A DNA stretch of 64,000 bases from Opitutaceae bacterium. Its GTDB lineage: Bacteria; Verrucomicrobiota; Verrucomicrobiia; Opitutales; Opitutaceae. This document shows positions 1 through 9,527 of the stretch, in pieces. How positions within the stretch are numbered: position 1 is the stretch's first letter; every line of letters starts with the position of its first letter. The DNA is taken from NCBI GenBank assembly GCA_027482185.1, contig JAIXWF010000015.1:62001-126000 (forward strand), given 5' to 3'. The translations under genes and the position numbers were made by a program. The notes under the pieces were generated by a model that did no database searches, had not been told where the DNA came from, and saw only the letters and a list, made by a program, of their open reading frames with translations.

Positions 1-2532
1 GGCCGCGTCACCCACTACATGGGCCTCGCGAGCGACATCACCGCCCGCCGCCAATCCGAATCCGAGATTCGCCGCCTCGCCGGCCTGCAGGCCGCGATCC
101 TTGAAAACGCCGCGTATGCCATCATCGCCACCGACCGGCAGGGCCTCATCACCCACTTCAACCGCGCGGCCGCCGAGTTGCTCGGCTACGCGCCGGAGGA
201 CGTCGTCGGCCGGGAAACGCCGGTGAAATTCCACGATCCCGCCGAACTCGCCGCCGAAGCCGCCCGGCTCTCCGCCGAACTCGGCGAACCCCTCGCGCCG
301 GACTTCGGCGTCTTCTCGGCCCTCGCGCTCCGCCACCGCACCTACGAACGCGAATGGACCTACGTGCGCCGCGACGGCTCCCGCCGTTTCGTCCAGCTCT
401 CCGTCACGGGCCTCGGCGGCCACGGCGAAAACGAAATCACCGGCTTCCTCGGCATCGCCTGCGATATCACCGACCGCCATGCCGCCGAGCAACGGCTGCT
501 CGAAAGCGAGCAACGCCTCAGCGTCATCACCGCGCAGGCCCCCGGCGTATTTTTCCAACTCGAGGCCCGGCCCGACGGCACGCGCCGTTTCCCGTTCCTC
601 AGCGAAGGATTCAAATCCGTCTTCGGCCGCGAGCCCGCGCGCATCCGCGAGCGCCCCGATCGCCTGCTCGCCATGGTCTGCAAGGACGACCGCGTGCGCG
701 TGCGCGAATCGCTCGAAAATGCCATCGCCGCGATCTCGCCCTGGCAGGAAATCTTCCGCATCCGCGCGGCCGACGGCGCCATCCGCTGGCTCAGCGCCAG
801 CGCCACCGCGCAACGCACGGCCAAGGCTGGGCTCGCCTGGTTCGGCGTGCTCACCGATGTCACCGAGCTCCAGCAAACGAAGTACGCCGCCGAAGCCCTC
901 AACGATCAGCTCGAAAACGCGATCACCCGCGCCAACACCTCGGCCCAGGAAGCCCTGCACGCGAGCATGGCCAAGAGCCAGTTCCTCGCGACGATGAGCC
1001 ACGAAATCCGCACGCCGATGAACGGCGTCATCGGGATGACCACGCTCCTCCTCGACACCGAGCTCAACGCGGAGCAGCGCGAATTCACCGAGATCATCCG
1101 CACCAGCGGCGAGACGCTGCTCACGTTGATCAACGACATCCTCGACTACTCCAAGATCGAATCCGGCCGCCTCGAGCTCGAATCCGAGGTCTTCGATCTC
1201 AGCGACTGCGTCGAGAGCACGCTCGATCTCATGGCGCCGCGCGCCGCCCAGAAGGGCATCGATTTGCTCTACGAAATCGCCGAAGGCACGCCCGCCGAGG
1301 TGCGCGGCGACACCACCCGCGTGCGGCAGATTCTCGTCAACCTCATCGGCAACGCGCTCAAGTTCACCGAGACCGGCGAGGTCGAACTCGCCCTGCGCTC
1401 CGCCCCGCTCGACGGCGGCGGCCATGAACTCGCCTGGAGCGTGCGCGACACGGGCATCGGCATCCCGGAAGAAGCCCAAGGGCGCCTCTTCCGCTCCTTC
1501 AGCCAAGTCGACGCCTCGACCACGCGCAAATACGGCGGCACCGGCCTCGGCCTCGCCATCTGCAAGCGCCTCGCCGAACTCATGGGCGGCCGCATGTGGG
1601 TCGAGAGCAAGGCCGGCGAAGGCTCCACGTTCCATTTCACGATCCGCGTCGAGGCCGCCCCGGGCGGCAAGAAGCGCTGGCGCAGCGAAGCCCCCGCGTC
1701 CCTCCGCGGCCGCCGCCTGCTCGTCGTCGACGACAACGCCACCAGCCGCCGCATCCTCGCCGCCCTCGGCACCAAGTGGGGCCTCGCCGTGGAGTCCGCC
1801 TCCTCCGGCGAAGCGGCCCTCGCCCTCCTCGACAGCTGCCCCGCTTTCGACTTCGCCATCCTCGACATGCACATGCACGGCATGGACGGCGTCCAACTCG
1901 CGCGGGCCGTGCGCACCCGTCCCGCGCACCGGGCGACCCCGTTGATTTTGCTGACCTCCCTCGGCCGCCGCGAAGCCGGCGACGACCCGAGTCTCTTTGC
2001 CGTGCAACTGTCGAAGCCGGCGAAGCCCGTGCAGATTTTCGACGCGTTGGTCCGCAGCATCGGCGCCACCGCCGCGAGTCCATCCGCACCGGAAATCGCC
2101 GTCGTGAAGCCGATCCTCAAGCGCGAGGCCCGGCCGGAACGCCTGCTTCTCGCCGAAGACAATCCGGTCAACCAGAAGGTCGCGATCCACCTGCTCGCCA
2201 AGCTCGGCTTCCGGGTCGATGTCGTCGCCAACGGCGCCGAGGTGCTGACGGCGCTGCGCCAAAGCCGGTACGACATCGTGCTCATGGATATGCAGATGCC
2301 GGAGATGGACGGCCCCGAGGCCACGCGCCGCATCGTCGCGGAATGGGGCATCGCCCGCCCCTGGATCATCGCGCTCACCGCCAACGCAATGGAAGGCGAC
2401 CGCGAGCTCTGCCTCGCCGCCGGCATGGACGACTACGTGAGCAAGCCGATCAAGACCCCGGACCTCGCCGCCGCCCTCGACCGCGCCGCCTGCGAACGTC
2501 CCGCCCCGCAGCTCAACGCCGCAGCCGTCTGA
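1..2532 (+). CDS. hybrid sensor histidine kinase with PAS and two receiver domains (5' partial)
   Basis: The reading frame is open from base 1. Its first residues ([14 protein letters not shown]) are the end of a PAS/PAC domain, so the true start lies upstream of the window; the ATG at 19 is internal. In order, the protein has two more PAS/PAC domains (about 60-480 and 500-870), a HisKA dimerisation helix with phospho-acceptor His at 1000-1002 ([10 protein letters not shown]), and an HATPase with N box (NLIGNALKF), DTGIGIP and GTGLGL. Two receiver domains follow, with phospho-acceptor Asp at 1864-1866 ([11 protein letters not shown]) and 2287-2289 ([11 protein letters not shown]). No membrane segment is visible in the part present. 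The architecture is that of BarA/phosphorelay hybrid kinases. The signal and the Hpt partner are not visible. The gene ends at a convergent junction with the dehydratase gene. Confidence 0.95.
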   Translation, partial: GRVTHYMGLASDITARRQSESEIRRLAGLQAAILENAAYAIIATDRQGLITHFNRAAAELLGYAPEDVVGRETPVKFHDPAELAAEAARLSAELGEPLAPDFGVFSALALRHRTYEREWTYVRRDGSRRFVQLSVTGLGGHGENEITGFLGIACDITDRHAAEQRLLESEQRLSVITAQAPGVFFQLEARPDGTRRFPFLSEGFKSVFGREPARIRERPDRLLAMVCKDDRVRVRESLENAIAAISPWQEIFRIRAADGAIRWLSASATAQRTAKAGLAWFGVLTDVTELQQTKYAAEALNDQLENAITRANTSAQEALHASMAKSQFLATMSHEIRTPMNGVIGMTTLLLDTELNAEQREFTEIIRTSGETLLTLINDILDYSKIESGRLELESEVFDLSDCVESTLDLMAPRAAQKGIDLLYEIAEGTPAEVRGDTTRVRQILVNLIGNALKFTETGEVELALRSAPLDGGGHELAWSVRDTGIGIPEEAQGRLFRSFSQVDASTTRKYGGTGLGLAICKRLAELMGGRMWVESKAGEGSTFHFTIRVEAAPGGKKRWRSEAPASLRGRRLLVVDDNATSRRILAALGTKWGLAVESASSGEAALALLDSCPAFDFAILDMHMHGMDGVQLARAVRTRPAHRATPLILLTSLGRREAGDDPSLFAVQLSKPAKPVQIFDALVRSIGATAASPSAPEIAVVKPILKREARPERLLLAEDNPVNQKVAIHLLAKLGFRVDVVANGAEVLTALRQSRYDIVLMDMQMPEMDGPEATRRIVAEWGIARPWIIALTANAMEGDRELCLAAGMDDYVSKPIKTPDLAAALDRAACERPAPQLNAAAV

Positions 2533-2551
2533 GCCGCGCGCCGTCCGCCGC

Positions 2552-2703
2552 CTCAGTCGAACTCAAGCAGTTGAGAAGCTTGGTTGGGGGTTGAACGCAA
2601 AACCGTCCGGTTTCGCCCGTACCGTGCGGCATGGCGATTTCCGGACCTCGGCGGATCGATCTCTCAACCCTCAACTTTCAACTCTCAACTGCACGGCTCC
2701 GCC
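2552..2703. repeat. dispersed intergenic repeat, copy A, between convergent genes
   Basis: This junction segment is repeated at 9392-9527. The two copies share the blocks CGAACTCA, GCAGTTGAG, GCTTGGTTG, AAACCGTCCGGTTTCG, CTCGGCGGATCGAT and CTCAACCCTCAACTTTCAACT in the same order, with diverged spacers. Internal hairpins are visible: CTCAA-GCAG-TTGAG at 2562-2575 and AAACCG-TC-CGGTTT. The 5' GGTTG-rich block can pair with the 3' CTCAACC block, closing an outer stem. It fills the gap between the kinase stop (2532) and the dehydratase stop (2704), so a bidirectional transcription-termination role is plausible but unproven. Confidence 0.75.
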
Positions 2704-4614
2704 TCAGTCGAGATGCGGCGAATATTCCGGCACCAACTGCTTCAATGCCGACTTGAGCTGGTTCGAATCCAACGTGTGCAAATGGGATTCGAGCTCCAAC
2801 AAACCTGAGGCGTCGAGTGTGGCCTTGGCCTTGAATTGCATGATCCGCGGGTGACTTGTGGCCGCGTATTCCTCGGTGTGATGTTGCAACTCCTCGAAGA
2901 GTTTTTCCCCCGGCTTGAGCCCGGTGAACTTGATTTCGATGTCGTCGCCGACCCGGAAGCCGCTGAGCTCGATCATTTGTTTGGCAAGATCGACGATTTT
3001 TACCGGTTGCCCCATATCGAGGACGAAGATCTCGCCGCCTTGGCCGAGCACAAAGCTCTGCAGCACGAGCCCGACCGCCTCGGGGATGGTCATGAAGTAG
3101 CGGGTGACGTCGGGATGCGTCACGGTGACGGGCCCGCCGTTCGCGATCTGGCGCTTGAAGATCGGAATGACACTGCCGGAAGAGCCGAGGACATTGCCGA
3201 AGCGAACCGCCATGAACTTGGTCACGGCAAACGGAGCGCTGCTGCCGCCCCTGACCTTGGTCTCGATTTTCCCTTCCTGGAGTCGGCGGGCGACATCCAT
3301 CAGTTGCAACTCGGCCAGTCGCTTGGTGGCCCCCATGACGTTGGTCGGGTTGATGGCTTTGTCGGTCGAGATCAGCACGAACGCCGTCGCCCCGTACTCC
3401 GCCGCGATCAGAGCGAGCTGGCGGGTGCCGAAGGCATTGTTCCGGATCGCCTCGGCCGGCTGCCGTTCCATGAGGTAGACATGTTTGTGCGCCGCGGCAT
3501 GGAACACGACCTGCGGCCGGTAGCGCCCGAAGATGAACTCCATGCGGGGCCGGTCGAGGATGTCGGCCACCAGCGGCACGATCACGCCGCCGAAACCCAG
3601 TTCGTTCAATTCCTGCTCGATCAAGAACAGCGCGCCTTCGGATTGTTCGACCAGCAACAGTCGCTTGGGGTTGAGCGCCGCGATTTGCCGGCACAACTCG
3701 CTGCCGATGCTGCCGCCGGCCCCGGTCACGAGCACGACGCGGGCCTCGACCGCGTGGCGAATGCCCTCCGAATCGAGGTCGACCATCTGCCGTCCAAGCA
3801 GATCCTGCACTTCCACGGGCCGCACCCGGCTCGCCCGCACCTTGCCCGAGGCCAATTCGACCAACGACGGCAAGGTCTCCACTTTGAGGCCAGCCCGCGT
3901 GGAAATCTCAACAATTTCCCGGATACGTTTCGCGGACGCCGACGGCATCGCGATGATCGCCTTCGCGAGTCCTTCCGTGTCCTTCGTTTCAGGCAACATC
4001 TCCGGGCGGCCGACCACGGGGATGCCATGGATCAATTTGCCGTGTTTGGTCGGATCGTCGTCGAAAAACATCATTGGGCGAAATCCGCGCGCCGGCGAAC
4101 CGACGAATTCTTTGGCAAGGGCGGCGCCCGCGTCGCCGGCGCCGAAGATGACGATTCTCTGCAGTTGCAGCTCGACTCCGCCTTCGGCAGCACGGCGCGC
4201 ATCCCCGAGCCGCTCGCGATACACGCGCAAGGCCACTCGGCCGGCCGCGAGCGAACCGAAACACAGCATGAAATCGATGAGCAACACTCCGCGCGGCGAC
4301 GAATAGTCCGGCAGCCCGACGAACCGCGGCAGCAGCAGGAGGCAACTCGATCCGCTTACGGCCCAAAAAAGCCGCAGCAGATCGGGAAGACTGAAGTAGG
4401 TCATCAGCGTCCCGACTTGGCGGGCAAAGATCAGCGCGCCCAGCTTGAGTCCCACCGCCAGCGGCAGAACCCGCAGGCGTTCATTCTGGTGAAACTCGGG
4501 GACGATGAAGTCGAACCGCACTTCGTAGGCCACGAAGAAGCAGGCAGCGGCCGCAACGGCGTACATGGCGCAAAGCAACAGGGCCCGCGCCGAGATCGGT
4601 GCGCTCAGGAGCAT
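2704..4614 (-). CDS. membrane-bound nucleotide-sugar 4,6-dehydratase (WbpM/CapD/PglF type)
   Basis: The 636-residue product starts at the ATG whose first residues (MLLSAPIS) begin the hydrophobic region; longer upstream frames add only arginine-rich non-conserved sequence. Residues 1-130 contain about four membrane segments. A first Rossmann fold (IFGAGDAG, 157-163) and a second SDR domain with TGAGGSIG (297-304) follow. The motif STDKAINPTNVMGATKR (416-432) has Met-Lys in place of Tyr-Lys, as in WbpM, FlaA1 and PglF. These enzymes convert UDP-GlcNAc to the 4-keto-6-deoxy sugar, the first step to QuiNAc, FucNAc or bacillosamine. With the reductase at 10581 and the WecA-like transferase at 9520 it could supply UDP-QuiNAc. 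That substrate assignment is inferred. A hairpin with a T-run upstream suggests it has its own promoter in 4615-4780. Confidence 0.9.
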   Translation of the reverse strand: MLLSAPISARALLLCAMYAVAAAACFFVAYEVRFDFIVPEFHQNERLRVLPLAVGLKLGALIFARQVGTLMTYFSLPDLLRLFWAVSGSSCLLLLPRFVGLPDYSSPRGVLLIDFMLCFGSLAAGRVALRVYRERLGDARRAAEGGVELQLQRIVIFGAGDAGAALAKEFVGSPARGFRPMMFFDDDPTKHGKLIHGIPVVGRPEMLPETKDTEGLAKAIIAMPSASAKRIREIVEISTRAGLKVETLPSLVELASGKVRASRVRPVEVQDLLGRQMVDLDSEGIRHAVEARVVLVTGAGGSIGSELCRQIAALNPKRLLLVEQSEGALFLIEQELNELGFGGVIVPLVADILDRPRMEFIFGRYRPQVVFHAAAHKHVYLMERQPAEAIRNNAFGTRQLALIAAEYGATAFVLISTDKAINPTNVMGATKRLAELQLMDVARRLQEGKIETKVRGGSSAPFAVTKFMAVRFGNVLGSSGSVIPIFKRQIANGGPVTVTHPDVTRYFMTIPEAVGLVLQSFVLGQGGEIFVLDMGQPVKIVDLAKQMIELSGFRVGDDIEIKFTGLKPGEKLFEELQHHTEEYAATSHPRIMQFKAKATLDASGLLELESHLHTLDSNQLKSALKQLVPEYSPHLD

Positions 4615-4772
4615 AGGTCTGCGGATTCCGAAACGGATTCGTACCGATCGGCCGGAAACGGGCGGTCGCCGCCTCGGCACCGAGAAGAAGGAAGTCTGCG
4701 TGGATAGCGCCGGTTTTCCATGGGAAACGACGGGAGTAAGCAGCCCGCGCCCACAAGGCAAGCAGCCTGAAA

Positions 4773-4811
4773 AACCGCGCGGTCCCGCCATCGGCCGGCC
4801 GGCCGGGACCG
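4773..4811 (-). terminator. intrinsic terminator after the DUF4838 gene
   Basis: CGGTCCCG at 4780-4787 and CGGGACCG at 4804-4811 form a perfect 8-bp stem around a CG-rich loop. Read on the minus strand, the stem is followed within a few bases by five T residues (GGTTTTTC). It begins 15 bp past the DUF4838 stop codon. This is the only candidate in the window with both a stem and a clear T-run. It would separate the DUF4838 transcript from the dehydratase gene downstream. Confidence 0.6.
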
Positions 4812-4825
4812 GGCGGAATGAATGC

Positions 4826-6880
4826 CTACTTCGCGCCGTAGAGGGCCAAGTTGCGGAACTCCGCCCAATCGCCCGCGACTTGGTGCTGAACACGGATGCC
4901 GATCCCAACCTTGACCGCACCCGCCGGAGTCGGTCCATCGATCCGCAGCACGACCCAGTCCGGCCAATCGCCGTCCGGCAGTCGCACGAGCCGGTGTCCT
5001 ACATGCCGGTCCCGGACATCCAACCAAGCTAGGCTCAGGGAGACAATCGTGCCGGGCGAAACCCGACCTCGCACCGCAGCCTGCGCCAACGGCCGGGCGC
5101 CGCCCCGCTCGACCCACTGCTGGATCGACGAATCTTTTGTACCTTCAATTCGCAGGACCCGCGCGTCGCCTTCGTCCCGCCACACCGCAAGATGTTTCTC
5201 CGCCGGCTCGACCCGGCTGGCCCATTCGGGAGGTTCGTCGATACCGTAGATCAGCTCCGCGATCCGCTGCCCGCGGCCAAGCGGGCCGAGCCAATTCGGG
5301 TTGCGAGCCAGCTGGGACCTTCCGGACATGTCCGCCGCTCCGCCGGACAGCACCGCCGCCGCCATCGTGGTCGGATCGTTCTTCAGAAATTCTCCGGGGT
5401 TGAGGCCGTAGAAGGCTTCGGGATCGCGACGTCGCAACGCGTCATGATAAGCCGCAAAGTCGGACTGCTTCGTCCGGAACAGTTCCAACAGGTTTCCGAC
5501 TTCGACGGGATCGGGTCGCGCCGCCAGCGCAGCCCGGGCCAGGGCGTCGCGGCCCCGATGCAGGGCCGCCAGCCGTTCGGTCAGCCCGAAAGCGGCCGCG
5601 ACGCGCTCCACTCTGGCGCGGTGCCTGGGCGCCAAGGGCCCGGCGAGTGCCTCATCGAGCTCCGCCCGCAACGCCTGGAGCGAAGCGGCGGGAAAGACGA
5701 CCGCCTGCGATTCATTCCGGTAGTGCTTCATCCAATAGGGCGGGCCGGGCTGGGCGATCCACTGAGCTTCCGCCCGCGCATAAAACCGCCCCATCGGACC
5801 GGCGGCGGCGCCGAAGTATCGGCGGAGAAACTCCTCCCGGCGTTCGGCCAGCGGCACCTCCGGATCCTGGGTCAACTGCGCCACCAGCCAAGGCGTCACG
5901 GGATCGAGCCCCCAATTCGCCGGGATCTCGGCGAAGTGGTCCGTGAAACCGGCCCGGCGCGCCGCCCGCAGGTTCTCGGCCAGCAAACCGTGGTAGATCC
6001 GGGGCACGAAGAATCCTTCCCCGTCGAGATAATCGTACAGGCCGAGTCTCGGCCGGGCCGTACCCGGTCCGGGTGAGCCGAGCACGCGCCGCACCCAGCG
6101 GTCCCTCAGCGCCAGATCTTCGGCTGCAAATCCGGCATCGTAACCTTGCGACCGATCCGCCGTGAGGAACGGCACCACTTGGCGATGCAGGGCGAAATCG
6201 GGGGCCTCCTCCGCCCAATAATACGCCAGTGCGCCAACGTACTTGTCCGGAAACTCGGGTGCCAGTTCGGCCGCGACCCGGTTCATGAACGTGAACACCA
6301 GATTGGAATAATTCGGACGCTCCCGGAACCAGCGCACCGGCGTCGCCAGCTTCAGCAACTCCGGCGATTCGCCCCAGACCAGACCGTCATTGATGCCCAA
6401 CGCGAATCCGGCCGCCTCGGGATGGGCCCGGAAATGGCGACGGGCCGCATCCGCGGCAAAGGCCGCCACATCGGGCCGGGCCAGATCGGGATTCCAGAAA
6501 TAGGAACCGGGTCGCGGCACGAGGCGGCGGCCGGCGACCAACGGGAAGAACTCCGGCCGCGTCGCGCGCAGGGAAACGGGAAAGACAACCGTCAGGTTGT
6601 GCATGAACGGCAGCGGCTCGGTGACCCCGTTCCGCCGCGCCCAGGTGTGCTGGGCCTCGCCCGCCAGACTGCTCATCGCCCGCGTCAGGAACCCACGGTC
6701 CCGCTGCGCTTCCGGCCGGCGCACCGCCGATACCCGTCCCGGCTCATATCCGGACGCTCCCGGCACGAACCAGCGGGCCGGCTCGACCGTCAGTCCGGCC
6801 GGCGCCGACAAGCCGGCGACAAACACGGCGGCCAGCATCACGGAGCCGGCCAGCAGCGGACGAAACAAAATCGGCGGCAT
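4826..6880 (-). CDS. DUF4838 domain-containing exported protein
   Basis: The product is 684 residues. The ATG at 6880 puts a plausible signal anchor at the N-terminus (MPPILFRPLLAGSVMLAAVF); a longer frame to 6973 adds a charged, non-conserved extension. Residues about 75-350 resemble DUF4838, a domain seen in Planctomycetes and Verrucomicrobia proteins and distantly related to alpha-glucuronidase/GH20-like barrels, including the segments LGINDGLVWGE (161-171) and GALAYYWAEEAPD (217-229). The last 140 residues look like a beta-sandwich, possibly carbohydrate-binding. It lies divergent from the O-antigen ligase gene and upstream of the sugar dehydratase, so a role in glycan processing or turnover is plausible. 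No enzymatic activity can be assigned from sequence. Confidence 0.75.
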   Translation of the reverse strand: MPPILFRPLLAGSVMLAAVFVAGLSAPAGLTVEPARWFVPGASGYEPGRVSAVRRPEAQRDRGFLTRAMSSLAGEAQHTWARRNGVTEPLPFMHNLTVVFPVSLRATRPEFFPLVAGRRLVPRPGSYFWNPDLARPDVAAFAADAARRHFRAHPEAAGFALGINDGLVWGESPELLKLATPVRWFRERPNYSNLVFTFMNRVAAELAPEFPDKYVGALAYYWAEEAPDFALHRQVVPFLTADRSQGYDAGFAAEDLALRDRWVRRVLGSPGPGTARPRLGLYDYLDGEGFFVPRIYHGLLAENLRAARRAGFTDHFAEIPANWGLDPVTPWLVAQLTQDPEVPLAERREEFLRRYFGAAAGPMGRFYARAEAQWIAQPGPPYWMKHYRNESQAVVFPAASLQALRAELDEALAGPLAPRHRARVERVAAAFGLTERLAALHRGRDALARAALAARPDPVEVGNLLELFRTKQSDFAAYHDALRRRDPEAFYGLNPGEFLKNDPTTMAAAVLSGGAADMSGRSQLARNPNWLGPLGRGQRIAELIYGIDEPPEWASRVEPAEKHLAVWRDEGDARVLRIEGTKDSSIQQWVERGGARPLAQAAVRGRVSPGTIVSLSLAWLDVRDRHVGHRLVRLPDGDWPDWVVLRIDGPTPAGAVKVGIGIRVQHQVAGDWAEFRNLALYGAK

Positions 6881-6975
6881 CGCGGCAAAAAGAGCTCCAC
6901 CGTTGCGATTGTCGACTTCATCCGAATCGGCGTCGCCGGTGGAAAAATGCGCTTCCCGGCGCCTCGACTTCACCC
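6881..6975. promoter_or_regulatory. divergent intergenic region between DUF4838 gene and O-antigen ligase gene
   Basis: These 95 bp separate two outward-facing start codons and must hold at least one promoter for each direction, unless the leaders overlap the genes. I see no strong palindrome and no convincing -35/-10 pair in it. It is recorded as regulatory by position only. Confidence 0.35.
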
Positions 6976-8493
6976 ATGCTCCGCAATGCCGTGGACACGC
7001 CGCATTCTTCCCGGGACCTATCCGACCTGCAAAAGCCGCTGGAAACTTTCCGCGCGAAGACGAAGCGGCTGAAGGTCCATCCGGGGGAGACCGTGGTGCT
7101 GGCGTGCGTGCTCGCGCATCTGCTTTTCCTGCCTTGGGCGTTGGGCGCCATGTGGCCGTGGGCCCAACTGGTCAGCCTCGCTCTCGCTCTCGCCGGCTTC
7201 GTCGCCTCCCTGCTCCCCCGCAGTTACACGGAAGAGCATTCCGGCGGCAACCGCTTCCGCCTGATCATGTGGCCGAAGCTGCTCAAGTTCCCGATCTTTT
7301 GGCTCGGGTTGCTGCTCCTCGGCTACGTCGCCCTGCAGGGGCTGAATCCCGCCTGGAGTTTCCGCACGGACGGCAAACTTTTCTGGATGGTATCCGTTCC
7401 CGCCAAAGCATGGCTGCCGCAGGGCTACGAAGCTCCGTTCCCGCAATGGAATACCTGGCGCATGCTGGTCATCTATGCCTCGGCATGGCTCACCATGTGC
7501 ACCCTTTGGGTCGGTTTCACCCGCCGTCGCACCCTGCAGGTGCTGCTGGTCGGCCTCGCGGCAAACGGTTTGTTGCTCGCCGCTTTCGGTCTCGCCCAGC
7601 GGTTGCTGGGCAACGGCAAGATTTTTTGGTTCTTCGAGTCTCCCAACGCGCAGTTCTTTGCGTCCTTCGTCTACAAAAACCACGGGGCCTCCTATCTGAT
7701 TCTGATGCTCGCCGTGACCGTCAGCTTGGCCGGCTGGTACTATCTGCGCGGGCTCCGCCGGATGGAAAAATCCAACCCCAGCGGGGTTCTGGCCTTTCTG
7801 GCCACCTGCATCGCCGTCGCCATTCTGACGAGCTATGCCCGTGGGATCACTCTGGTGATGCTGGTGTATCTGGCGGTCTGCGTGGCGGCCTTTGTTTGGC
7901 ACCAGATCCGTTTGCCCGGCGAGAGCCGCAAATCCGTCGTCGCCCTCGCGCTGGTGCTGATTTTCGGCTACTTCCTCAACAGCGGCCTGGATGCCCTCAA
8001 AACCGGCGAAGCGTGGGACAAGTTGAAGCAGGGCATCAATCGCCAGGACTATTCGCTCTCATCCCGGGAGCAGATCACCGTCTCGGCGCTCGAGATGCTC
8101 CGGGAACAGGGACTCAAGGGCACCGGCGCCGGCAGCTTCCGCTTTATCTTTCCGGTTTATCAGCACCGCAACGCCGAGCTGAAAAAGATCGGGGTCGGTC
8201 ATCTCTACTGGGAACACGCCCACAACGACATCGTGCAATTTCCGATCGAGCTCGGTCTGGTCGGCACCGCTTTCGTGCTGGGCGGCGCCGGCTACCTCGC
8301 CGTCATGCTGATCCGCGGCTATTTCTGGGAGAACCCCGTCGCCTCGGGTCTCGGCTTCGGCCTGGCGATCCTGACCATCTATGCGTGGTGGGATTTTCCC
8401 TTCCAGTGCCCCGCCATTCTCATCACCTACTGCGCGCTCTGGATCGCCATCCTGCTGTGGACCAATTTCGAGGAACAGGGAACCAAGGGGTGA
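6976..8493 (+). CDS. O-antigen ligase / Wzy-family polymerase
   Basis: The 505-residue protein has roughly ten to twelve membrane segments beginning near residue 38. A Wzy_C-type segment lies between membrane helices: GTGAGSFRFIFPVYQ near residue 383, then HLYWEHAHNDIVQFPIE near 410, which carries the H-x-H-N-D pattern shared by WaaL ligases and Wzy-like polymerases. It is the first gene of a plus-strand pair with the YdcF-like gene, 34 bp apart. A separate Wzy candidate exists at 16626. This protein is therefore a good candidate for the ligase that transfers finished glycan to its acceptor, but polymerase activity cannot be excluded. Confidence 0.85.
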   Translation: MLRNAVDTPHSSRDLSDLQKPLETFRAKTKRLKVHPGETVVLACVLAHLLFLPWALGAMWPWAQLVSLALALAGFVASLLPRSYTEEHSGGNRFRLIMWPKLLKFPIFWLGLLLLGYVALQGLNPAWSFRTDGKLFWMVSVPAKAWLPQGYEAPFPQWNTWRMLVIYASAWLTMCTLWVGFTRRRTLQVLLVGLAANGLLLAAFGLAQRLLGNGKIFWFFESPNAQFFASFVYKNHGASYLILMLAVTVSLAGWYYLRGLRRMEKSNPSGVLAFLATCIAVAILTSYARGITLVMLVYLAVCVAAFVWHQIRLPGESRKSVVALALVLIFGYFLNSGLDALKTGEAWDKLKQGINRQDYSLSSREQITVSALEMLREQGLKGTGAGSFRFIFPVYQHRNAELKKIGVGHLYWEHAHNDIVQFPIELGLVGTAFVLGGAGYLAVMLIRGYFWENPVASGLGFGLAILTIYAWWDFPFQCPAILITYCALWIAILLWTNFEEQGTKG

Positions 8494-8527
8494 TGTTCCG
8501 GGACTCCGGCCGCCGCCGGCTCCGCCC

Positions 8528-9271
8528 ATGCTCCTGAACAAATTGCTTTCGGTCTTCGCGCTGCCGCTGGGCGTCGCGCTGCTGCTCGTACTGTGGGCGC
8601 TTTGGAAACGGCAACGTTGGCCGGCGGCGCTCGCCGCGGCGGTGCTTTACTTCTCCAGCATCGGCGCCGTCTCCGGCGGGCTGATCGGTTTGCTGGAAAC
8701 CCGCCACCCGGCCCTGCCGCCGGCCCAGGCGCCGCACGCGGACGCGATCGTGGTGCTGAGCGGCTTCCAGGGCCCGCCGGCTCCGCCGGGACAGCTGCCG
8801 AATTGGTCCGACGCCGTCGATCGCGTCGAAGGCGGGCTCGCGCTTTGGCGAGCCCAAGCCGCCCCCCGACTGGTCTTCACCGGTGGCCGGAATTCCGCCG
8901 GCGCACGGACGCGCAGCGACGGCGAGCTTGCGCGGGCCACGGCCCTCGAACGCGGCGTCCCGGAGTCCGCCGTGCTGCTGACGCGCGACGTCGCCAACAC
9001 CGCGGAAGAGGCCGCCGCCGTGGCCGAATTGGCGCGCCGGCACGGTTGGCGCCGCATCATTCTCGTGACCACCGGTTGGCACCTGCCCCGGGCGCTGGCC
9101 CAATTTCGCCGCCAAGGCCTCGACTGCGTCCCGTTCCCCGTCGACTTCCGCGCCGAACCCGGCCGCGGTATCCGTTTTCTGGATTTCGTGCCCCGGGCGG
9201 AATCGCTCTGGGAAACCGAGACCGCGCTCCGGGAGTGCTACGGCTACGTTTTCTACCGCCTCTTCGGCTGA
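8528..9271 (+). CDS. YdcF/SanA/ElyC-like DUF218 membrane protein
   Basis: The product is 247 residues. The ATG at 8528 was chosen because the hydrophobic N-terminus begins there (MLLNKLLSVFALPLGVALLL). Two membrane segments cover residues 5-55, followed by a DUF218 domain (ADAIVVLSG near 73, LVFTGGRNS near 117, TEEAAAVAELARRHGWRRIILVT near 157-180). ElyC of E. coli, in this family, affects envelope glycan metabolism and undecaprenyl phosphate use. Its place behind an O-antigen ligase fits a role in lipid-linked glycan assembly. The specific reaction is unknown. The gene runs into a convergent junction filled by a repeat. Confidence 0.85.
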   Translation: MLLNKLLSVFALPLGVALLLVLWALWKRQRWPAALAAAVLYFSSIGAVSGGLIGLLETRHPALPPAQAPHADAIVVLSGFQGPPAPPGQLPNWSDAVDRVEGGLALWRAQAAPRLVFTGGRNSAGARTRSDGELARATALERGVPESAVLLTRDVANTAEEAAAVAELARRHGWRRIILVTTGWHLPRALAQFRRQGLDCVPFPVDFRAEPGRGIRFLDFVPRAESLWETETALRECYGYVFYRLFG

Positions 9272-9391
9272 AGCCTCCGAGCCGCGGCGGCGGCCGCAGT
9301 CCAGCTTTCGGCAATCAGCGGTCAGCGGTTCCAATCCCCGGCCTTCCACGCCCAACGCCGAGGATCAGGTCGCTCCGCGCGAGGCCCGACG

Positions 9392-9527
9392 CTCAGCCGA
9401 ACTCATGCAGTTGAGTGAGCTTGGTTGAGCGTTGGGAGCGAAACCGTCCGGTTTCGAACGCGCCGTGCTGCGGTTGCGCTTTACGTGCCTCGGCGGATCG
9501 ATCGCTCAACCCTCAACTTTCAACTGC
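9392..9527. repeat. dispersed intergenic repeat, copy B, containing the stop codon of the WecA-like gene
   Basis: This is the second copy of the element at 2552-2703. Here GGTTGAGC (9423-9430) and GCTCAACC (9504-9511) are exact reverse complements and close a stem around the AAACCG-TC-CGGTTT hairpin. The minus-strand stop codon of the WecA-like gene (9520-9522) lies inside the conserved CTCAACTTTCAACT block, so the element contributes the gene end. The part of the gap before it (9272-9391) has no gene and only weak direct repeats (CAATCAGCGGTCAGCGG at 9312-9328). Confidence 0.75.

Noticed and set aside
2836-4707. A 623-codon open frame on the plus strand opposite the dehydratase gene
   Set aside because: It is antisense to a gene with clear Rossmann and dehydratase motifs; its translation is Arg/His/Asp-rich with no recognisable domain, as expected of GC-rich shadow frames.
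4615-4938. N-terminal extension of the dehydratase gene to 4938
   Set aside because: The extension is Arg/Ser/Pro-rich, overlaps the DUF4838 gene end and crosses the terminator. The ATG at 4614 starts directly at the membrane domain.
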